NCBI RefSeq assembly: GCF_000485795.1
Contig: NZ_AXZL01000057.1
Location: 1 to 64,000 of the forward strand
Source of the DNA: Shewanella decolorationis S12
Lineage (GTDB): Bacteria > Pseudomonadota > Gammaproteobacteria > Enterobacterales > Shewanellaceae
DNA: 64,000 nucleotides
Direction: 5' to 3'
Shown here piece after piece: positions 46,615 to 55,831 of the stretch. Under the pieces are notes generated by a model. It saw nothing but the letters and a program-made list of their open reading frames with translations. It had not been told where the DNA came from and searched no databases. The translations under genes were made by a program, and so were the position numbers. Position 1 is the first letter of the stretch, and each line of letters begins with the position of its first letter.

Positions 46615-47193
46615 TTAAGCGTAAGAATGCGCACCGTGTTGGTGATCGGTCACATCGCTCACACCTGAGAGTTCACCTGGGAACATATCGAGTAGTTGCT
46701 TCTCGATACCATCTTTTAGGGTGATATCAACTTGCGAACAACCGTTACAACCACCACCAAACTGCAGTACCGCTACGCCTTCTTGGGTGATTTCAACCAA
46801 CATGATGTTACCACCATGGCTTGCCAGTTGCGGGTTGATTTCAGATTGGATCACATACTCAACACGCTCGGCTAAAGGCGCATCTGAAGCCACTTTACGC
46901 ATTTTAGCGTTAGGGGCTTTAAGGGTTAATTGCGAACCTAATTGATCGGTCACGAAGTCGATTGAGGCTTCTTCTAAGAAAGGCGCACTCTTCTCGTCAA
47001 CCATAGCGCTAAAGCCATTGAATTCTAATTCAATATCATCGCTTTCAACGGCGTCAGGCGGGCAGTAAGACACGCCACACTCGGCTTGTGCGGTACCAGG
47101 ACTGATCACAAATACGCGAATATGAGTGCCTTCAGGTTGATCGGCTAACAACTTTACAAAATGGGCCTGAGCCGCATCGGAAATAGTAATCAT
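46615..47193 (-). CDS. nfuA: Fe-S cluster carrier NfuA
   Basis: NfuA receives and delivers [4Fe-4S] clusters, especially under oxidative or iron stress. The 192-residue protein has an N-terminal degenerate A-type domain (about 1-95) and a C-terminal Nfu domain with the cluster cysteines in [11 protein letters not shown] (Cys149, Cys152, same numbering as E. coli). I used the ATG at 47193, preceded by GGAG. As in E. coli it neighbours comF (gntX) and bioH. Confidence 0.96.
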   Translation of the reverse strand: MITISDAAQAHFVKLLADQPEGTHIRVFVISPGTAQAECGVSYCPPDAVESDDIELEFNGFSAMVDEKSAPFLEEASIDFVTDQLGSQLTLKAPNAKMRKVASDAPLAERVEYVIQSEINPQLASHGGNIMLVEITQEGVAVLQFGGGCNGCSQVDITLKDGIEKQLLDMFPGELSGVSDVTDHQHGAHSYA

Positions 47194-47360
47194 GGAAACC
47201 AGCTCCGTCAGGGGATACCTGAGTGTTTTAGTAAGAATTAGGCGTATGATACTCCTACTCACACGCGCTTTGTAGCCCCTAGGGTAGCAAGTTCTGGAAT
47301 TTTGCAAAATCCATCACGCTTTCAATGCAACAACTTAACCTGTAGATCACTAACGGATCG

Positions 47361-48167
47361 CTAACGCGGCATGTCGTTTTCACCCGTAATATCATCCAAT
47401 AAACCCGGTGCTTCGGCTCTGGCGAGGCACCATATTTGCACTTGTATATATCGCGCCTCGAACAAACGGGCAATTTCTGCCACTGTGGTACCTGTCGTGA
47501 CCACATCGTCCACCAGCGCTATCCGTTGATAGGCAAAATCGGCATTTAACTCAAAAGCATCCTGTAGATTTCGCCGTCGCTGTGCGCCATTGAGTCCGGC
47601 TTGTGGGCGCGTATCCTGCCGCCGAATTAATCCGTCACTGACCAGTGGCAGCGAGAGCTGCTTCGATAATTCATGGGCAATTAACCATGCTTGATTAAAT
47701 CCACGTTGGCGCAGCCGATTGGGATGTAAAGGGACTGGCACTATGGCCTGCGGTAGAGTGATTAAGTCTTGCAGTTCGAGCTGACCAATGCGCGCCACTA
47801 AGGCTTGGCATAATATGGGTAAAGCGGCGAGTTGCCCCTGATATTTAATGGCCGCTATCCAAGGACCAAAGCCTTGATGATAACTGCAAGGCGCGATGAC
47901 TTTTCGCGGTTGATACCGTAGGCACTCACCACAATATTCGAGTTCAAGCGGCATGGATTTTCCACAACCTAAACAAATTGGGCTGTGATATAAGCCCGTT
48001 TGCAGGCATACCTGGCAGAATCCGGCTTCCTTTGCATTGAGGGATTGGTGGCACAGTAAGCAGCGGTTAGGTAAACTGCCCGCCAAGTAACGCTGCCCCA
48101 AATGCGAAACTATGCGTAACAGCTTCGCCCCCTGTTGCGACCAAGTCCATTTGCTATCGCCCGACAT
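47361..48167 (-). CDS. ComF/GntX-family phosphoribosyltransferase-like protein
   Basis: The 268-residue protein has an N-terminal zinc-finger-like Cys region (CLLCHQ, CQVC, CLGCGKSM, CGECL; about 36-82) and a C-terminal phosphoribosyltransferase fold with the PRPP loop IALVDDVVTTGTT. ComF is needed for DNA uptake in naturally competent bacteria; GntX in E. coli has been linked to gluconate use or to DNA as a nutrient. It is 25 bases from bioH, divergent, the standard arrangement. Confidence 0.92.
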   Translation of the reverse strand: MSGDSKWTWSQQGAKLLRIVSHLGQRYLAGSLPNRCLLCHQSLNAKEAGFCQVCLQTGLYHSPICLGCGKSMPLELEYCGECLRYQPRKVIAPCSYHQGFGPWIAAIKYQGQLAALPILCQALVARIGQLELQDLITLPQAIVPVPLHPNRLRQRGFNQAWLIAHELSKQLSLPLVSDGLIRRQDTRPQAGLNGAQRRRNLQDAFELNADFAYQRIALVDDVVTTGTTVAEIARLFEARYIQVQIWCLARAEAPGLLDDITGENDMPR

Positions 48168-48192
48168 ACAACTTCCTATTAGAGGTATTTTA

Positions 48193-48987
48193 GTGAACTC
48201 TGCGACGCCAGCCCATCATCCGCAACTGCATATCGACACCCGAGGCCAAGGGCCAGATCTGGTCATGCTTCACGGTTGGGGCGTTAATAGCGCCGTCTTC
48301 ACGCCGCTCCATGAGCAGCTTTCTGAGTATAGAGTCCACTATGTCGATCTGCCGGGCTTTGGCTTAAGTCAGCCAATCGCGGGCGATTTATCGACTTGGG
48401 TGGATGCGCTAATTCATACCTTACCCGCCAATGCGATTTGGGCCGGCTGGTCACTGGGTGGCTTAGTGGCAACTCAAGCTGCCATAAGCTACCCATCTCA
48501 TATCAGAGGATTAATAACTATCGCCTCCTCGCCCTGTTTTATGGCGAGGGAGGAAGAAGCATGGCCCGGCATTCCACCGCAGGTGCTCAGCATGTTTGGC
48601 GAGCAGCTTGGGCAAAATTTACCAAAAACGATTGAGCGCTTTTTAGCGATTCAGGCCATGGGCAGCGAAACCGCCAAAGACGATATTAAGCAGCTGCGGG
48701 ATTTAGTCTTAGCACGCCCGCTACCCGATGCAGCGGCCTTAACTCAAGGTTTGGATATGTTGAATCAAATCGATCTTAGGCCACAGCTGTCGGCGATACA
48801 GCAACCTTGGCTGCGGATCTGGGGTCGACTCGATGGACTCGTGCCCAAGCGCGTTCAACCTCAAATGCCCACCGCCAGTCATATCACTGATGTCATGCTT
48901 GCCAAGGCATCCCACGCACCGTTTGTGTCCCACAGGGAAGAATTCTTGCAGGCAATCACACCTTGGCTGGCGCAATTCAAGGACTAG
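48193..48987 (+). CDS. bioH: Pimeloyl-ACP methyl ester carboxylesterase
   Basis: BioH removes the methyl ester from pimeloyl-ACP in biotin synthesis. The 264-residue protein has a catalytic elbow GWSLG (85-89, Ser87), an acid Asp in WGRLDGLVP and a His in ASHAPFVSH, giving the full alpha/beta hydrolase triad. I took the GTG start (48193) after AGAGG; the length then fits the family (256 in E. coli). It is divergent from comF and independent of other bio genes, as usual. Confidence 0.94.
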   Translation: MNSATPAHHPQLHIDTRGQGPDLVMLHGWGVNSAVFTPLHEQLSEYRVHYVDLPGFGLSQPIAGDLSTWVDALIHTLPANAIWAGWSLGGLVATQAAISYPSHIRGLITIASSPCFMAREEEAWPGIPPQVLSMFGEQLGQNLPKTIERFLAIQAMGSETAKDDIKQLRDLVLARPLPDAAALTQGLDMLNQIDLRPQLSAIQQPWLRIWGRLDGLVPKRVQPQMPTASHITDVMLAKASHAPFVSHREEFLQAITPWLAQFKD

Positions 48988-49048
48988 TGCTTTATCTTTG
49001 TGCAATAAATGGCTAGTATTTAACCATTAAGGCCACAAGGAATTTTTC

Positions 49049-49603
49049 ATGCTGCTTGTCAGTAACTACCCCCAAGTTCCGATAGCGACGACCAATGTCG
49101 CGACGGACTCGGCTCGGGTCGACAATCAGCTCAAGCCCGTCGTTATTCCGCCACAGGCCGCCACTAAGGGCCATGAAGAACGTGCCTTTAATCCGCAAAA
49201 TGAGCGTACTGCCGATCAAACTCAGCAACAGGCACGTTTGCTCGAGCAAAATCAGCAACAAGTTCAAGACAAACAGCAACAGCAGCAGTCTTCACAGCAG
49301 CAGAGCCAGCAACAGCAAGAGAAACAAGCGCCCCTAGTTGCTGCCGATCGTGCGCTGCCTAAAACCCTTAAAGTGCCAGTGCGCGGCCCAGCGGCGCTGC
49401 AGCGTAAAGATATTCGGTTAAAAGTCGGCCAAAATACTCCTCGCCCCGCCAATACTACGGCGAAAACCACGACTGCGGCGGCGCGTCAGCCGATGCAAGG
49501 GGAATCCCCTCAGTTTTATCAACAGGTTGGCCAGCGTATTGGGCAATATTATGCGCAGCAAACTCAGCCCGAAGCCGAACCTGCTATGTCGGCTTGGATT
49601 TAA
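49049..49603 (+). CDS. Gln-rich hypothetical protein
   Basis: The 184-residue protein has a central stretch of about 40 residues almost entirely Gln, Ser and Lys (about 65-95). The flanks are Ala/Thr/Pro-rich and basic. The end, QFYQQVGQRIGQYYAQQ, is amphipathic. There is no signal peptide. I do not recognise the family. It has a plausible ribosome site and its own terminator. It may be an assembly or scaffold protein, or simply a low-complexity protein; composition alone does not decide. Confidence 0.7.
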   Translation: MLLVSNYPQVPIATTNVATDSARVDNQLKPVVIPPQAATKGHEERAFNPQNERTADQTQQQARLLEQNQQQVQDKQQQQQSSQQQSQQQQEKQAPLVAADRALPKTLKVPVRGPAALQRKDIRLKVGQNTPRPANTTAKTTTAAARQPMQGESPQFYQQVGQRIGQYYAQQTQPEAEPAMSAWI

Positions 49604-49634
49604 AATCTGCTTGGTTTAAGGATAAGTTTGAAAA

Positions 49635-49663
49635 TAAAAATGCCGCTAATCAGCGGCATTTTT
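49635..49663. terminator. Bidirectional rho-independent terminator
   Basis: AAAATGCCGCTAATCAGCGGCATTTTT between the Gln-rich gene and the convergent sulfatase-like gene, with T-runs on both strands. Confidence 0.93.
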
Positions 49664-49670
49664 CATTCGG

Positions 49671-51635
49671 TTATTTACCCGAGCGATACAGCTCTTGCTG
49701 GTAAGCTAGGCTGCCCCACAGCGCCCAACCTAAGGCCTTTTTCTCCAGCGCCTGCGCCGCTGGGGCATAAGGCGTTAAGTGCTCGGTCTTTTCATCGTAC
49801 TGGAAGCCCTGTGCCGCTTTCTCTGGCTGCAGGATAACCACATCTTTACCTTCCATCAGGGCAAAGTTTTTATCGTATTGCATCAGCGCACGTCCCGGCC
49901 AATCATCGCTGACCTGAGTTAAGTCACGACCAAGCATAGGATAAGAGTCTGAAATACCAATCAAAGATAACAGGGTTGGCGGCAAGTCGATTTGACTCAC
50001 AATACGGTGATCGCGTTTTGGCGCAACATTATCCCCAATGATTAACCCCGGAATACGGAAACGCGATACTGGCACCAAATCGGCCCCACCAACGCGACTA
50101 TCGTGGTCGGCCACCACGATAAAAATAGTGTCCTTCCAGTAGTCGGCATTTTTTGCCAGTTTGAAGAACTCACCAATTGCATAATCGGCATATTTCGCCG
50201 CGTTATTGCGGGTTTGCTTAGGTTGTTCATACAGCTCAATACGGCCATCGGGGAATTCGAATGGGTCGTGGTTACTCGAGCTAAACACCAAGCTAAAGAA
50301 TGGTTTACCTTCACTGTGAAGACGCTCGAACTCACTATTCGCCTTACGCATTAAATCTTCGTCGGATGCGCCCCAAGAGCCAACAAAGGCCGGAGACTTA
50401 TAATCCTTCTGGTCGATAATGTCGCTAAATCCATTACCGAGGAAGAAACTGCGCATGTTGTCGAAATGGCTCTCACCACCGTAGATAAATTGGGTGGTGT
50501 AACCGTGGTTTTTCAGCAATTCGGCGAGAGTGAAAAAGCCCGTCTGGCTCTTACCGAGTTTTACCACGGCGCGGGCTGGTGTTGGCGTAAAACCTGTGGT
50601 GACCGCTTCGATTCCGCGCACTGAACGTGTCCCAGTGGCGTAAAGATTATCGAAATACCAGCCTTCCTGTGAGAGCGCATCGATATTCGGCGTTAAGGGC
50701 ATACCGCCTAAACTCCCCACAAAGCGGGCGCCTAGGCTTTCCTGTAACAGGATCACTAGGTTTTTCGGTTTACCGCTGTAGCTAGCTTGGTTAAAACTCA
50801 ATGAAGGGATATCGCTCGAGGTAAAGGCACTCTCGGGGCGACCACTCTCTTGTCTGATAGTCTTGATGATCTCATCTCTATCTAATGAGCCATACACCTT
50901 AGAGGCGTCTTCTTCACTACCCATTTGCTTGATTGCAAACACTAACGAATAAGCAGAGTTAATCACGAGGGAGTTCACTAATGGATCGTCGGCAAATGCC
51001 ACCATCGCTGGGTTGATTGGACGATGGCCTAAGGTTGAGCGCGCGCCCAATAGGGTCACGACTATTACCATGACAGCTAGCACAGGACGCCAATACCAAC
51101 GGGGGAAACGCAGATTTTTAGTTAACTTACCACTGAGTTTCCAACCGCCCCACAACGTCGCTAAGGTAAGCAGCACAGAGAAAATCAGCTCCAGCTTGCG
51201 TCCCGCCCACAGCATCGACAGCACTTCTTTGGGGTAAACCAAATACTCCACATACAAGCGGTTCGGGCGAATGCCGTATTCCTCAATAAAGGCTGGCGTT
51301 GAAACCTCAAGAAATACAATGGTCCACAGACCTAAGGTTAGCCATAGGCGCAGCACCCATTGCCAAATACGGCCAAGCAGGTGATCACCCGAAAACAACG
51401 CCGTACCTAAGGCGGCGACGCCCCATAACCAACACAGGGTTGCGATATCGACACGAATACCTTGTAGTAGCAGATGCGACCAACCGTCAACGGCGGCCAC
51501 ACGTTCGCCCTGCCACAAACCTAAGCCGATGCGGCTTGCCGTAGCAATAACGAGTACTAACAGACTGAAAACAAGAATGACGCGAAATGGCCCATGGGCG
51601 GACTGGCGTCCACGAGCGGATGAACCTGACTGCAT
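49671..51635 (-). CDS. LTA-synthase-family sulfatase (membrane phosphoglycerol or phosphoethanolamine-type transferase)
   Basis: The 654-residue protein has five membrane segments at the N-terminus (about 20-200), and a periplasmic alkaline-phosphatase-superfamily domain with LVILLQESLGARF (metal and nucleophile region), GTRSVRGIEAV (nucleophile Thr/Ser), and VADHDSRV (metal Asp/His). LTA synthase relatives in Gram-negatives transfer phosphoglycerol to membrane glycans (OpgB) or are uncharacterised. The exact transfer is unknown. The ATG at 51635 follows GGGG. It is a single gene with its own terminators on both sides. Confidence 0.88.
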   Translation of the reverse strand: MQSGSSARGRQSAHGPFRVILVFSLLVLVIATASRIGLGLWQGERVAAVDGWSHLLLQGIRVDIATLCWLWGVAALGTALFSGDHLLGRIWQWVLRLWLTLGLWTIVFLEVSTPAFIEEYGIRPNRLYVEYLVYPKEVLSMLWAGRKLELIFSVLLTLATLWGGWKLSGKLTKNLRFPRWYWRPVLAVMVIVVTLLGARSTLGHRPINPAMVAFADDPLVNSLVINSAYSLVFAIKQMGSEEDASKVYGSLDRDEIIKTIRQESGRPESAFTSSDIPSLSFNQASYSGKPKNLVILLQESLGARFVGSLGGMPLTPNIDALSQEGWYFDNLYATGTRSVRGIEAVTTGFTPTPARAVVKLGKSQTGFFTLAELLKNHGYTTQFIYGGESHFDNMRSFFLGNGFSDIIDQKDYKSPAFVGSWGASDEDLMRKANSEFERLHSEGKPFFSLVFSSSNHDPFEFPDGRIELYEQPKQTRNNAAKYADYAIGEFFKLAKNADYWKDTIFIVVADHDSRVGGADLVPVSRFRIPGLIIGDNVAPKRDHRIVSQIDLPPTLLSLIGISDSYPMLGRDLTQVSDDWPGRALMQYDKNFALMEGKDVVILQPEKAAQGFQYDEKTEHLTPYAPAAQALEKKALGWALWGSLAYQQELYRSGK

Positions 51636-51800
51636 GTATAACCCCAAAACATTAAACTTCCACTCAGCTTTGGAGTGTCAATTTGAAAAAAATCGGTGAA
51701 AAAGTTGTGGTATGACAACCGATTTTGCTTAACGTTGCATTAAATGCCGACTTTATATTACCTAGGACAGCATATATGCAACAATTTTGTGGCTAACGAG

Positions 51801-51842
51801 TAAAAAATGTCGACTCGAACACAGGTGTGTATCCGAGCCGAC
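51801..51842 (-). terminator. Rho-independent terminator of tex
   Basis: A stem GTCG.CTCG/CGAG.CGAC with one mismatch spans a ~16-base loop and is followed by a T-run (the complement of 51802-51807) on the minus strand, 10 bases after tex. Confidence 0.7.
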
Positions 51843-51852
51843 CTGAGTCAGA

Positions 51853-54192
51853 TTACTTTTTCAGCTTTGCGAAAGCGTCGGCAAAGGCATTGCCCATGGC
51901 CGCGTTGACGGGTGCCGCTTTTGGCGCAGGACGCGAAGACTTATGCTGGGCATTGCCCTTATGAGCCTGTGGCTTACCTTGGGATGGGCCGCGAGTTTGA
52001 GCCTTGCTCTGATCGATAGCCTCATCCAGACGCATACTCAAACCGATACGACGACGCTCGACATCGACCTCCATCACCTTCACTTTCACTACATCACCCG
52101 CTTTGACCACAGTATGGGGATCGGTAATAAATTTGTCGGTTAATGACGAGATATGCACTAAACCATCTTGATGCACACCGATATCCACAAAGGCGCCAAA
52201 GTTAGTCACGTTGGTGACAACGCCTTCGAGGATCATCTCAGGTTTCAGATCCTTAAGTTCCTCCACCCCATCCTTAAACTTGGCGGTTTTAAACTCACCA
52301 CGCGGGTCACGACCCGGTTTATCCAGCTCGCTGAGGATATCGGTCACTGTCGGTAAACCAAACTCAGGGGTCGTAAACTCCTGCGGCTTGATATTGCGTA
52401 GCAGCTCAGAATTACCGATAAGGCTCGCCAACTCCACTTGCTTGGTCTTAGCAATGCTTTCGACCAGCGCATAGGCTTCGGGGTGAACTGCCGACATATC
52501 CAATGGATTGTCGCCATCACGGATCCGCAAAAAGCCCGCGGCTTGTTCAAAGGCTTTAGGGCCCAAGCGCGGCACTTTCAGCAGTTCTTTACGGTTTTTG
52601 AAGGCGCCGTTGGCATCGCGGTAGTCGACCAGGTTTTTCGCTAAGGTTTTGTTTAACCCTGCCACCTGCGACAGCAAAGGCACTGACGCCATGTTTAAAT
52701 CCACACCCACACCGTTTACGCAGTCTTCGACCACGGCTTCGAGCGAGCTAGACAGCTGGCTTTGGCTTACATCGTGCTGGTATTGACCCACACCGATAGA
52801 TTTAGGCTCAATCTTCACCAGTTCCGCTAAGGGATCCTGTAGACGGCGAGCAATCGAAACGGCGCCACGAATAGACACGTCCAGCTCTGGGAATTCCAGC
52901 GCAGCGAGTTCTGAGGCGGAATACACGGAAGCACCCGCTTCACTCACCATCACCTTGGTCAGTTGCGGTTGGCTATCCTTAAGGCTGGCAATCAACTCAC
53001 CCGCTAACTTGTCAGTTTCGCGTGATGCAGTGCCGTTACCAATCGCGATTAATTCCACCTTATGCATTTGCGCTAAGTTGGCTAAGGTACGAATCGACTT
53101 GTCCCACAAATTCTGCGGCGCATGGGGGAAAATAGTCGTGTGTGCGACCAGCTTACCCGTGTTATCTACCACGGCTACTTTAACGCCTGTGCGTAGCCCA
53201 GGGTCTAGACCCATAGTCGCCTTGGCGCCCGCTGGTGCGGCCATAAGTAAGTCGCCTAAGTTGCGGGCAAACACTTTAATGGCTTCTGCTTCGGCGCGCT
53301 CACGCATTTGCGAGATAAACTCGGTTTCCATCTGCAGGGCAATTTTAATCCGCCATGTGGCGGTCACAACGGTCTTAAGCCATTGATCAACACTGCTCTC
53401 GCCGAGTTTTAGGCCTAAGTGCTCGCTAATGATCACTTCACAGTAACTGCCCTGACCCGCTTCGGCAGCAGGATCGGCATTCATGGATAGAGATAAGAAG
53501 CCCTCATTGCGGCCACGCAACATCGCCAAGGCGCGGTGTGACGGCACTTTCGCCAGAGGTTCGTTGTGTTCGAAATAGTCGCGAAACTTAGCACCTTCCT
53601 TCTCTTTGCCGGCGATAACGCGGCTCTCTAACACACTGTTTTGGCTTAAGTGTTCGCGAACTTTACGCAGTAATTCCGCATCTTCGGCGTAACGCTCCAT
53701 CAGAATATAACGAGCACCTTCCAGTACGGCTTTGATATCGGCAAAGCCCGCTTCGAGATTCAGATAACCCGCAGCCAATGCCTCGATATCGGCATTACGG
53801 TCCGTCAGTAAAGCTTCAACAAGCGGCTCTAATCCCGCTTCAATCGCAATTTGGCCCTTAGTACGGCGCTTAGGCTTGAAGGGAAGGTACAAATCTTCGA
53901 GGCGGGTCTTGCTGTCTGCGCCTTCAATTTCCCTTTGCAATTCAGGCGTTAACTTACCTTGGGTTTGAATGCTGGATAAAATAACCTGACGCCTGTCATT
54001 CAGCTCGCGTAAATAACCTAAACGAGTGTGCAGCGTACGTAACTGGGTGTCATCTAAACCCCCAGTCGCTTCTTTACGGTAACGGGCAACGAAGGGAACG
54101 GTAGCACCATTGTCGAGCAAATCTATGGTGGCAGTGACTTGATGCTCCTGAACATTCAGTTCCTGAGCAATAATTTGGGCAATAGTCTGCAT
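51853..54192 (-). CDS. tex: Transcription-associated RNA-binding protein Tex (YhgF)
   Basis: Tex associates with the transcription machinery and binds nucleic acid. The 779-residue protein (773 in E. coli) has the N-terminal helical part, a YqgF/RuvX-like nuclease fold, helix-hairpin-helix motifs ([43 protein letters not shown]), and a C-terminal S1 RNA-binding domain ([29 protein letters not shown]) with a basic tail. I used the ATG at 54192; a TTG 16 codons earlier is unlikely. It is next to greB, as in E. coli. Confidence 0.96.
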   Translation of the reverse strand: MQTIAQIIAQELNVQEHQVTATIDLLDNGATVPFVARYRKEATGGLDDTQLRTLHTRLGYLRELNDRRQVILSSIQTQGKLTPELQREIEGADSKTRLEDLYLPFKPKRRTKGQIAIEAGLEPLVEALLTDRNADIEALAAGYLNLEAGFADIKAVLEGARYILMERYAEDAELLRKVREHLSQNSVLESRVIAGKEKEGAKFRDYFEHNEPLAKVPSHRALAMLRGRNEGFLSLSMNADPAAEAGQGSYCEVIISEHLGLKLGESSVDQWLKTVVTATWRIKIALQMETEFISQMRERAEAEAIKVFARNLGDLLMAAPAGAKATMGLDPGLRTGVKVAVVDNTGKLVAHTTIFPHAPQNLWDKSIRTLANLAQMHKVELIAIGNGTASRETDKLAGELIASLKDSQPQLTKVMVSEAGASVYSASELAALEFPELDVSIRGAVSIARRLQDPLAELVKIEPKSIGVGQYQHDVSQSQLSSSLEAVVEDCVNGVGVDLNMASVPLLSQVAGLNKTLAKNLVDYRDANGAFKNRKELLKVPRLGPKAFEQAAGFLRIRDGDNPLDMSAVHPEAYALVESIAKTKQVELASLIGNSELLRNIKPQEFTTPEFGLPTVTDILSELDKPGRDPRGEFKTAKFKDGVEELKDLKPEMILEGVVTNVTNFGAFVDIGVHQDGLVHISSLTDKFITDPHTVVKAGDVVKVKVMEVDVERRRIGLSMRLDEAIDQSKAQTRGPSQGKPQAHKGNAQHKSSRPAPKAAPVNAAMGNAFADAFAKLKK

Positions 54193-54321
54193 AAATAAAG
54201 TATCGTGCCTAACGGTTTGATTGATCCTAATTGCGCCCAAGATACCACAGGCGCAGTCGTTATTTCATATGATGCTCTCGATTTCAGCATGAAAATCGAC
54301 GAGAGTTTGATCTACTAAAGG

Positions 54322-54825
54322 TTATTCTGGCTCGCCCTCGAGCGGCGTCTCGAATGGGGTATAGCGGATGTTGTTGATATACCATTCCTTTGGACCCGAG
54401 GGGGTTTGCACGACCACTTCATCATCGACCTGTTTGCCGATCAGTGCCCGCGCCATGGGAGAGTCTATGGTGATATAGCCCAGTTTAGTGTCGAGCTCAT
54501 CCTTGCCGACAATACGATAACGCACGCGCTCGCCCGCTTCGTTTTCAAGCTCGAACCAAGCGCCAAAGTAAATTTTGCCTTCTTGCTGGGGAGAATAATC
54601 GACGATTTTAAGTTCTTCGAGGCGTTTGACTAAGTATCTGACACGGCTATCGATTTGGCGTAAAAGCCTTTTATTGTAAGTGTAATCCGCGTTTTCACTT
54701 CGGTCGCCCTGGGCGGCGGCCTCTTGCACTTTAAGCGTGATCTGCGGACGATATTCCTTCCACAGGTATTTTAATTCTTTATCTAAGGTCATCCAGCCTT
54801 GGCGGGTGATCAAATGCGCTTTCAT
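54322..54825 (-). CDS. greB: Transcript cleavage factor GreB
   Basis: GreB rescues backtracked RNA polymerase by stimulating RNA cleavage. The 167-residue protein has an N-terminal coiled coil with the tip acidic residues (GDRSENADYTYNKR, about 41-54) and a C-terminal FKBP-like domain (RYRIVGKDE..., DSPMARALIGK). The distinctive basic patch of GreB over GreA (RLLRQIDSRVRYLVKRLE) is present. It lies just after tex in the same orientation. Confidence 0.96.
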   Translation of the reverse strand: MKAHLITRQGWMTLDKELKYLWKEYRPQITLKVQEAAAQGDRSENADYTYNKRLLRQIDSRVRYLVKRLEELKIVDYSPQQEGKIYFGAWFELENEAGERVRYRIVGKDELDTKLGYITIDSPMARALIGKQVDDEVVVQTPSGPKEWYINNIRYTPFETPLEGEPE

Positions 54826-54883
54826 AACTCACTATCCACGGGTTTAACCATGCCGAGTAGCCTTACTCGACACACAAACTAGA

Positions 54884-55831
54884 CTATTGCGCCGGTTCGA
54901 TATCGACACCAACCACTTGATTACGGCCATGATGCTTCGCCAGATAGAGTTGTTGATCCGCCACTTCGACGAGCGACTCCCAACTTAAATCGGCTAAGGG
55001 TCGAATCGTCGCAATACCGGCACTCACAGTGACTTCACCAAAATCCGAGTCCAAATTCTCTATGTGTAAGGCCTGCACCGCATCCACCATCGCCTGCGCG
55101 AGGCGCATGGCCCCAGACAACTTGGCCTCAGGCAGGATACAGATAAACTCCTCGCCACCATAGCGCGCGATAAGATCGTTGGGGCGTTTTAACATGCCCT
55201 TAGCGGCATCGGCAACCAGTCGTAAACATTGGTCACCTTCTTGATGACCATAGCGGTCGTTATAACGCTTAAAAAAGTCCACATCCAGCATGATAACGGA
55301 TAAGTAGGCTTGATTCCGACAGCAAAAACGCCAGATTTCGGGTAAGCGCTGCTCAAACTGACGGCGGTTAGCGACCCCAGTCAAACTGTCGAGTAAGGCG
55401 ATGGAGTGCAATACATCGGATTGGCGCTTCAGCTGATATTGGTTCTTGACCCGCGCGCTGGTGATGATGGGGTTAATCGGTTTGTGAATAAAATCCACTG
55501 CGCCGAGTTGGAAACCCTTCACCTCTTCAATCTCATCAAAATGGGCGGTAATAAAGATCACCCCGATATTAGCTGTGGCGGGATCGGCCTTCAGTTGTTG
55601 GCAGACCTCGTAACCCGACATGCCCGGCATTTCGATGTCTAACAACACCAGATCGGGCTGCATCTTTTGGCATACCTGCAAAGCCTGCTCACCGCTCGTC
55701 GCCATGAACATTTCATATTCTTCATGGAAGAGTTGGTGCAAGATTTTGATATTCAAAGGCTGATCATCCACGATCAAAATCTTGCCCTTTGCGGCCTGCT
55801 GGGTCGCCATGAGTTCACTTATATACTGCAC
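54884..55831 (-). CDS. Response regulator with GGDEF diguanylate cyclase domain
   Basis: The 315-residue protein has a receiver domain (about 15-130; phosphoacceptor Asp65 in LLDIEMPG, and Lys117) followed by a GGDEF domain with the intact active site YGGEEF (224-229) and the product-inhibition I-site RPND at 216-219, five residues before it. It should make c-di-GMP when phosphorylated. The GTG start is fixed by GGAGG upstream and by the TAGTG overlap with the kinase stop, so the two are co-translated. The sensor kinase gene just before it is the likely partner. Confidence 0.93.
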   Translation of the reverse strand: MQYISELMATQQAAKGKILIVDDQPLNIKILHQLFHEEYEMFMATSGEQALQVCQKMQPDLVLLDIEMPGMSGYEVCQQLKADPATANIGVIFITAHFDEIEEVKGFQLGAVDFIHKPINPIITSARVKNQYQLKRQSDVLHSIALLDSLTGVANRRQFEQRLPEIWRFCCRNQAYLSVIMLDVDFFKRYNDRYGHQEGDQCLRLVADAAKGMLKRPNDLIARYGGEEFICILPEAKLSGAMRLAQAMVDAVQALHIENLDSDFGEVTVSAGIATIRPLADLSWESLVEVADQQLYLAKHHGRNQVVGVDIEPAQ

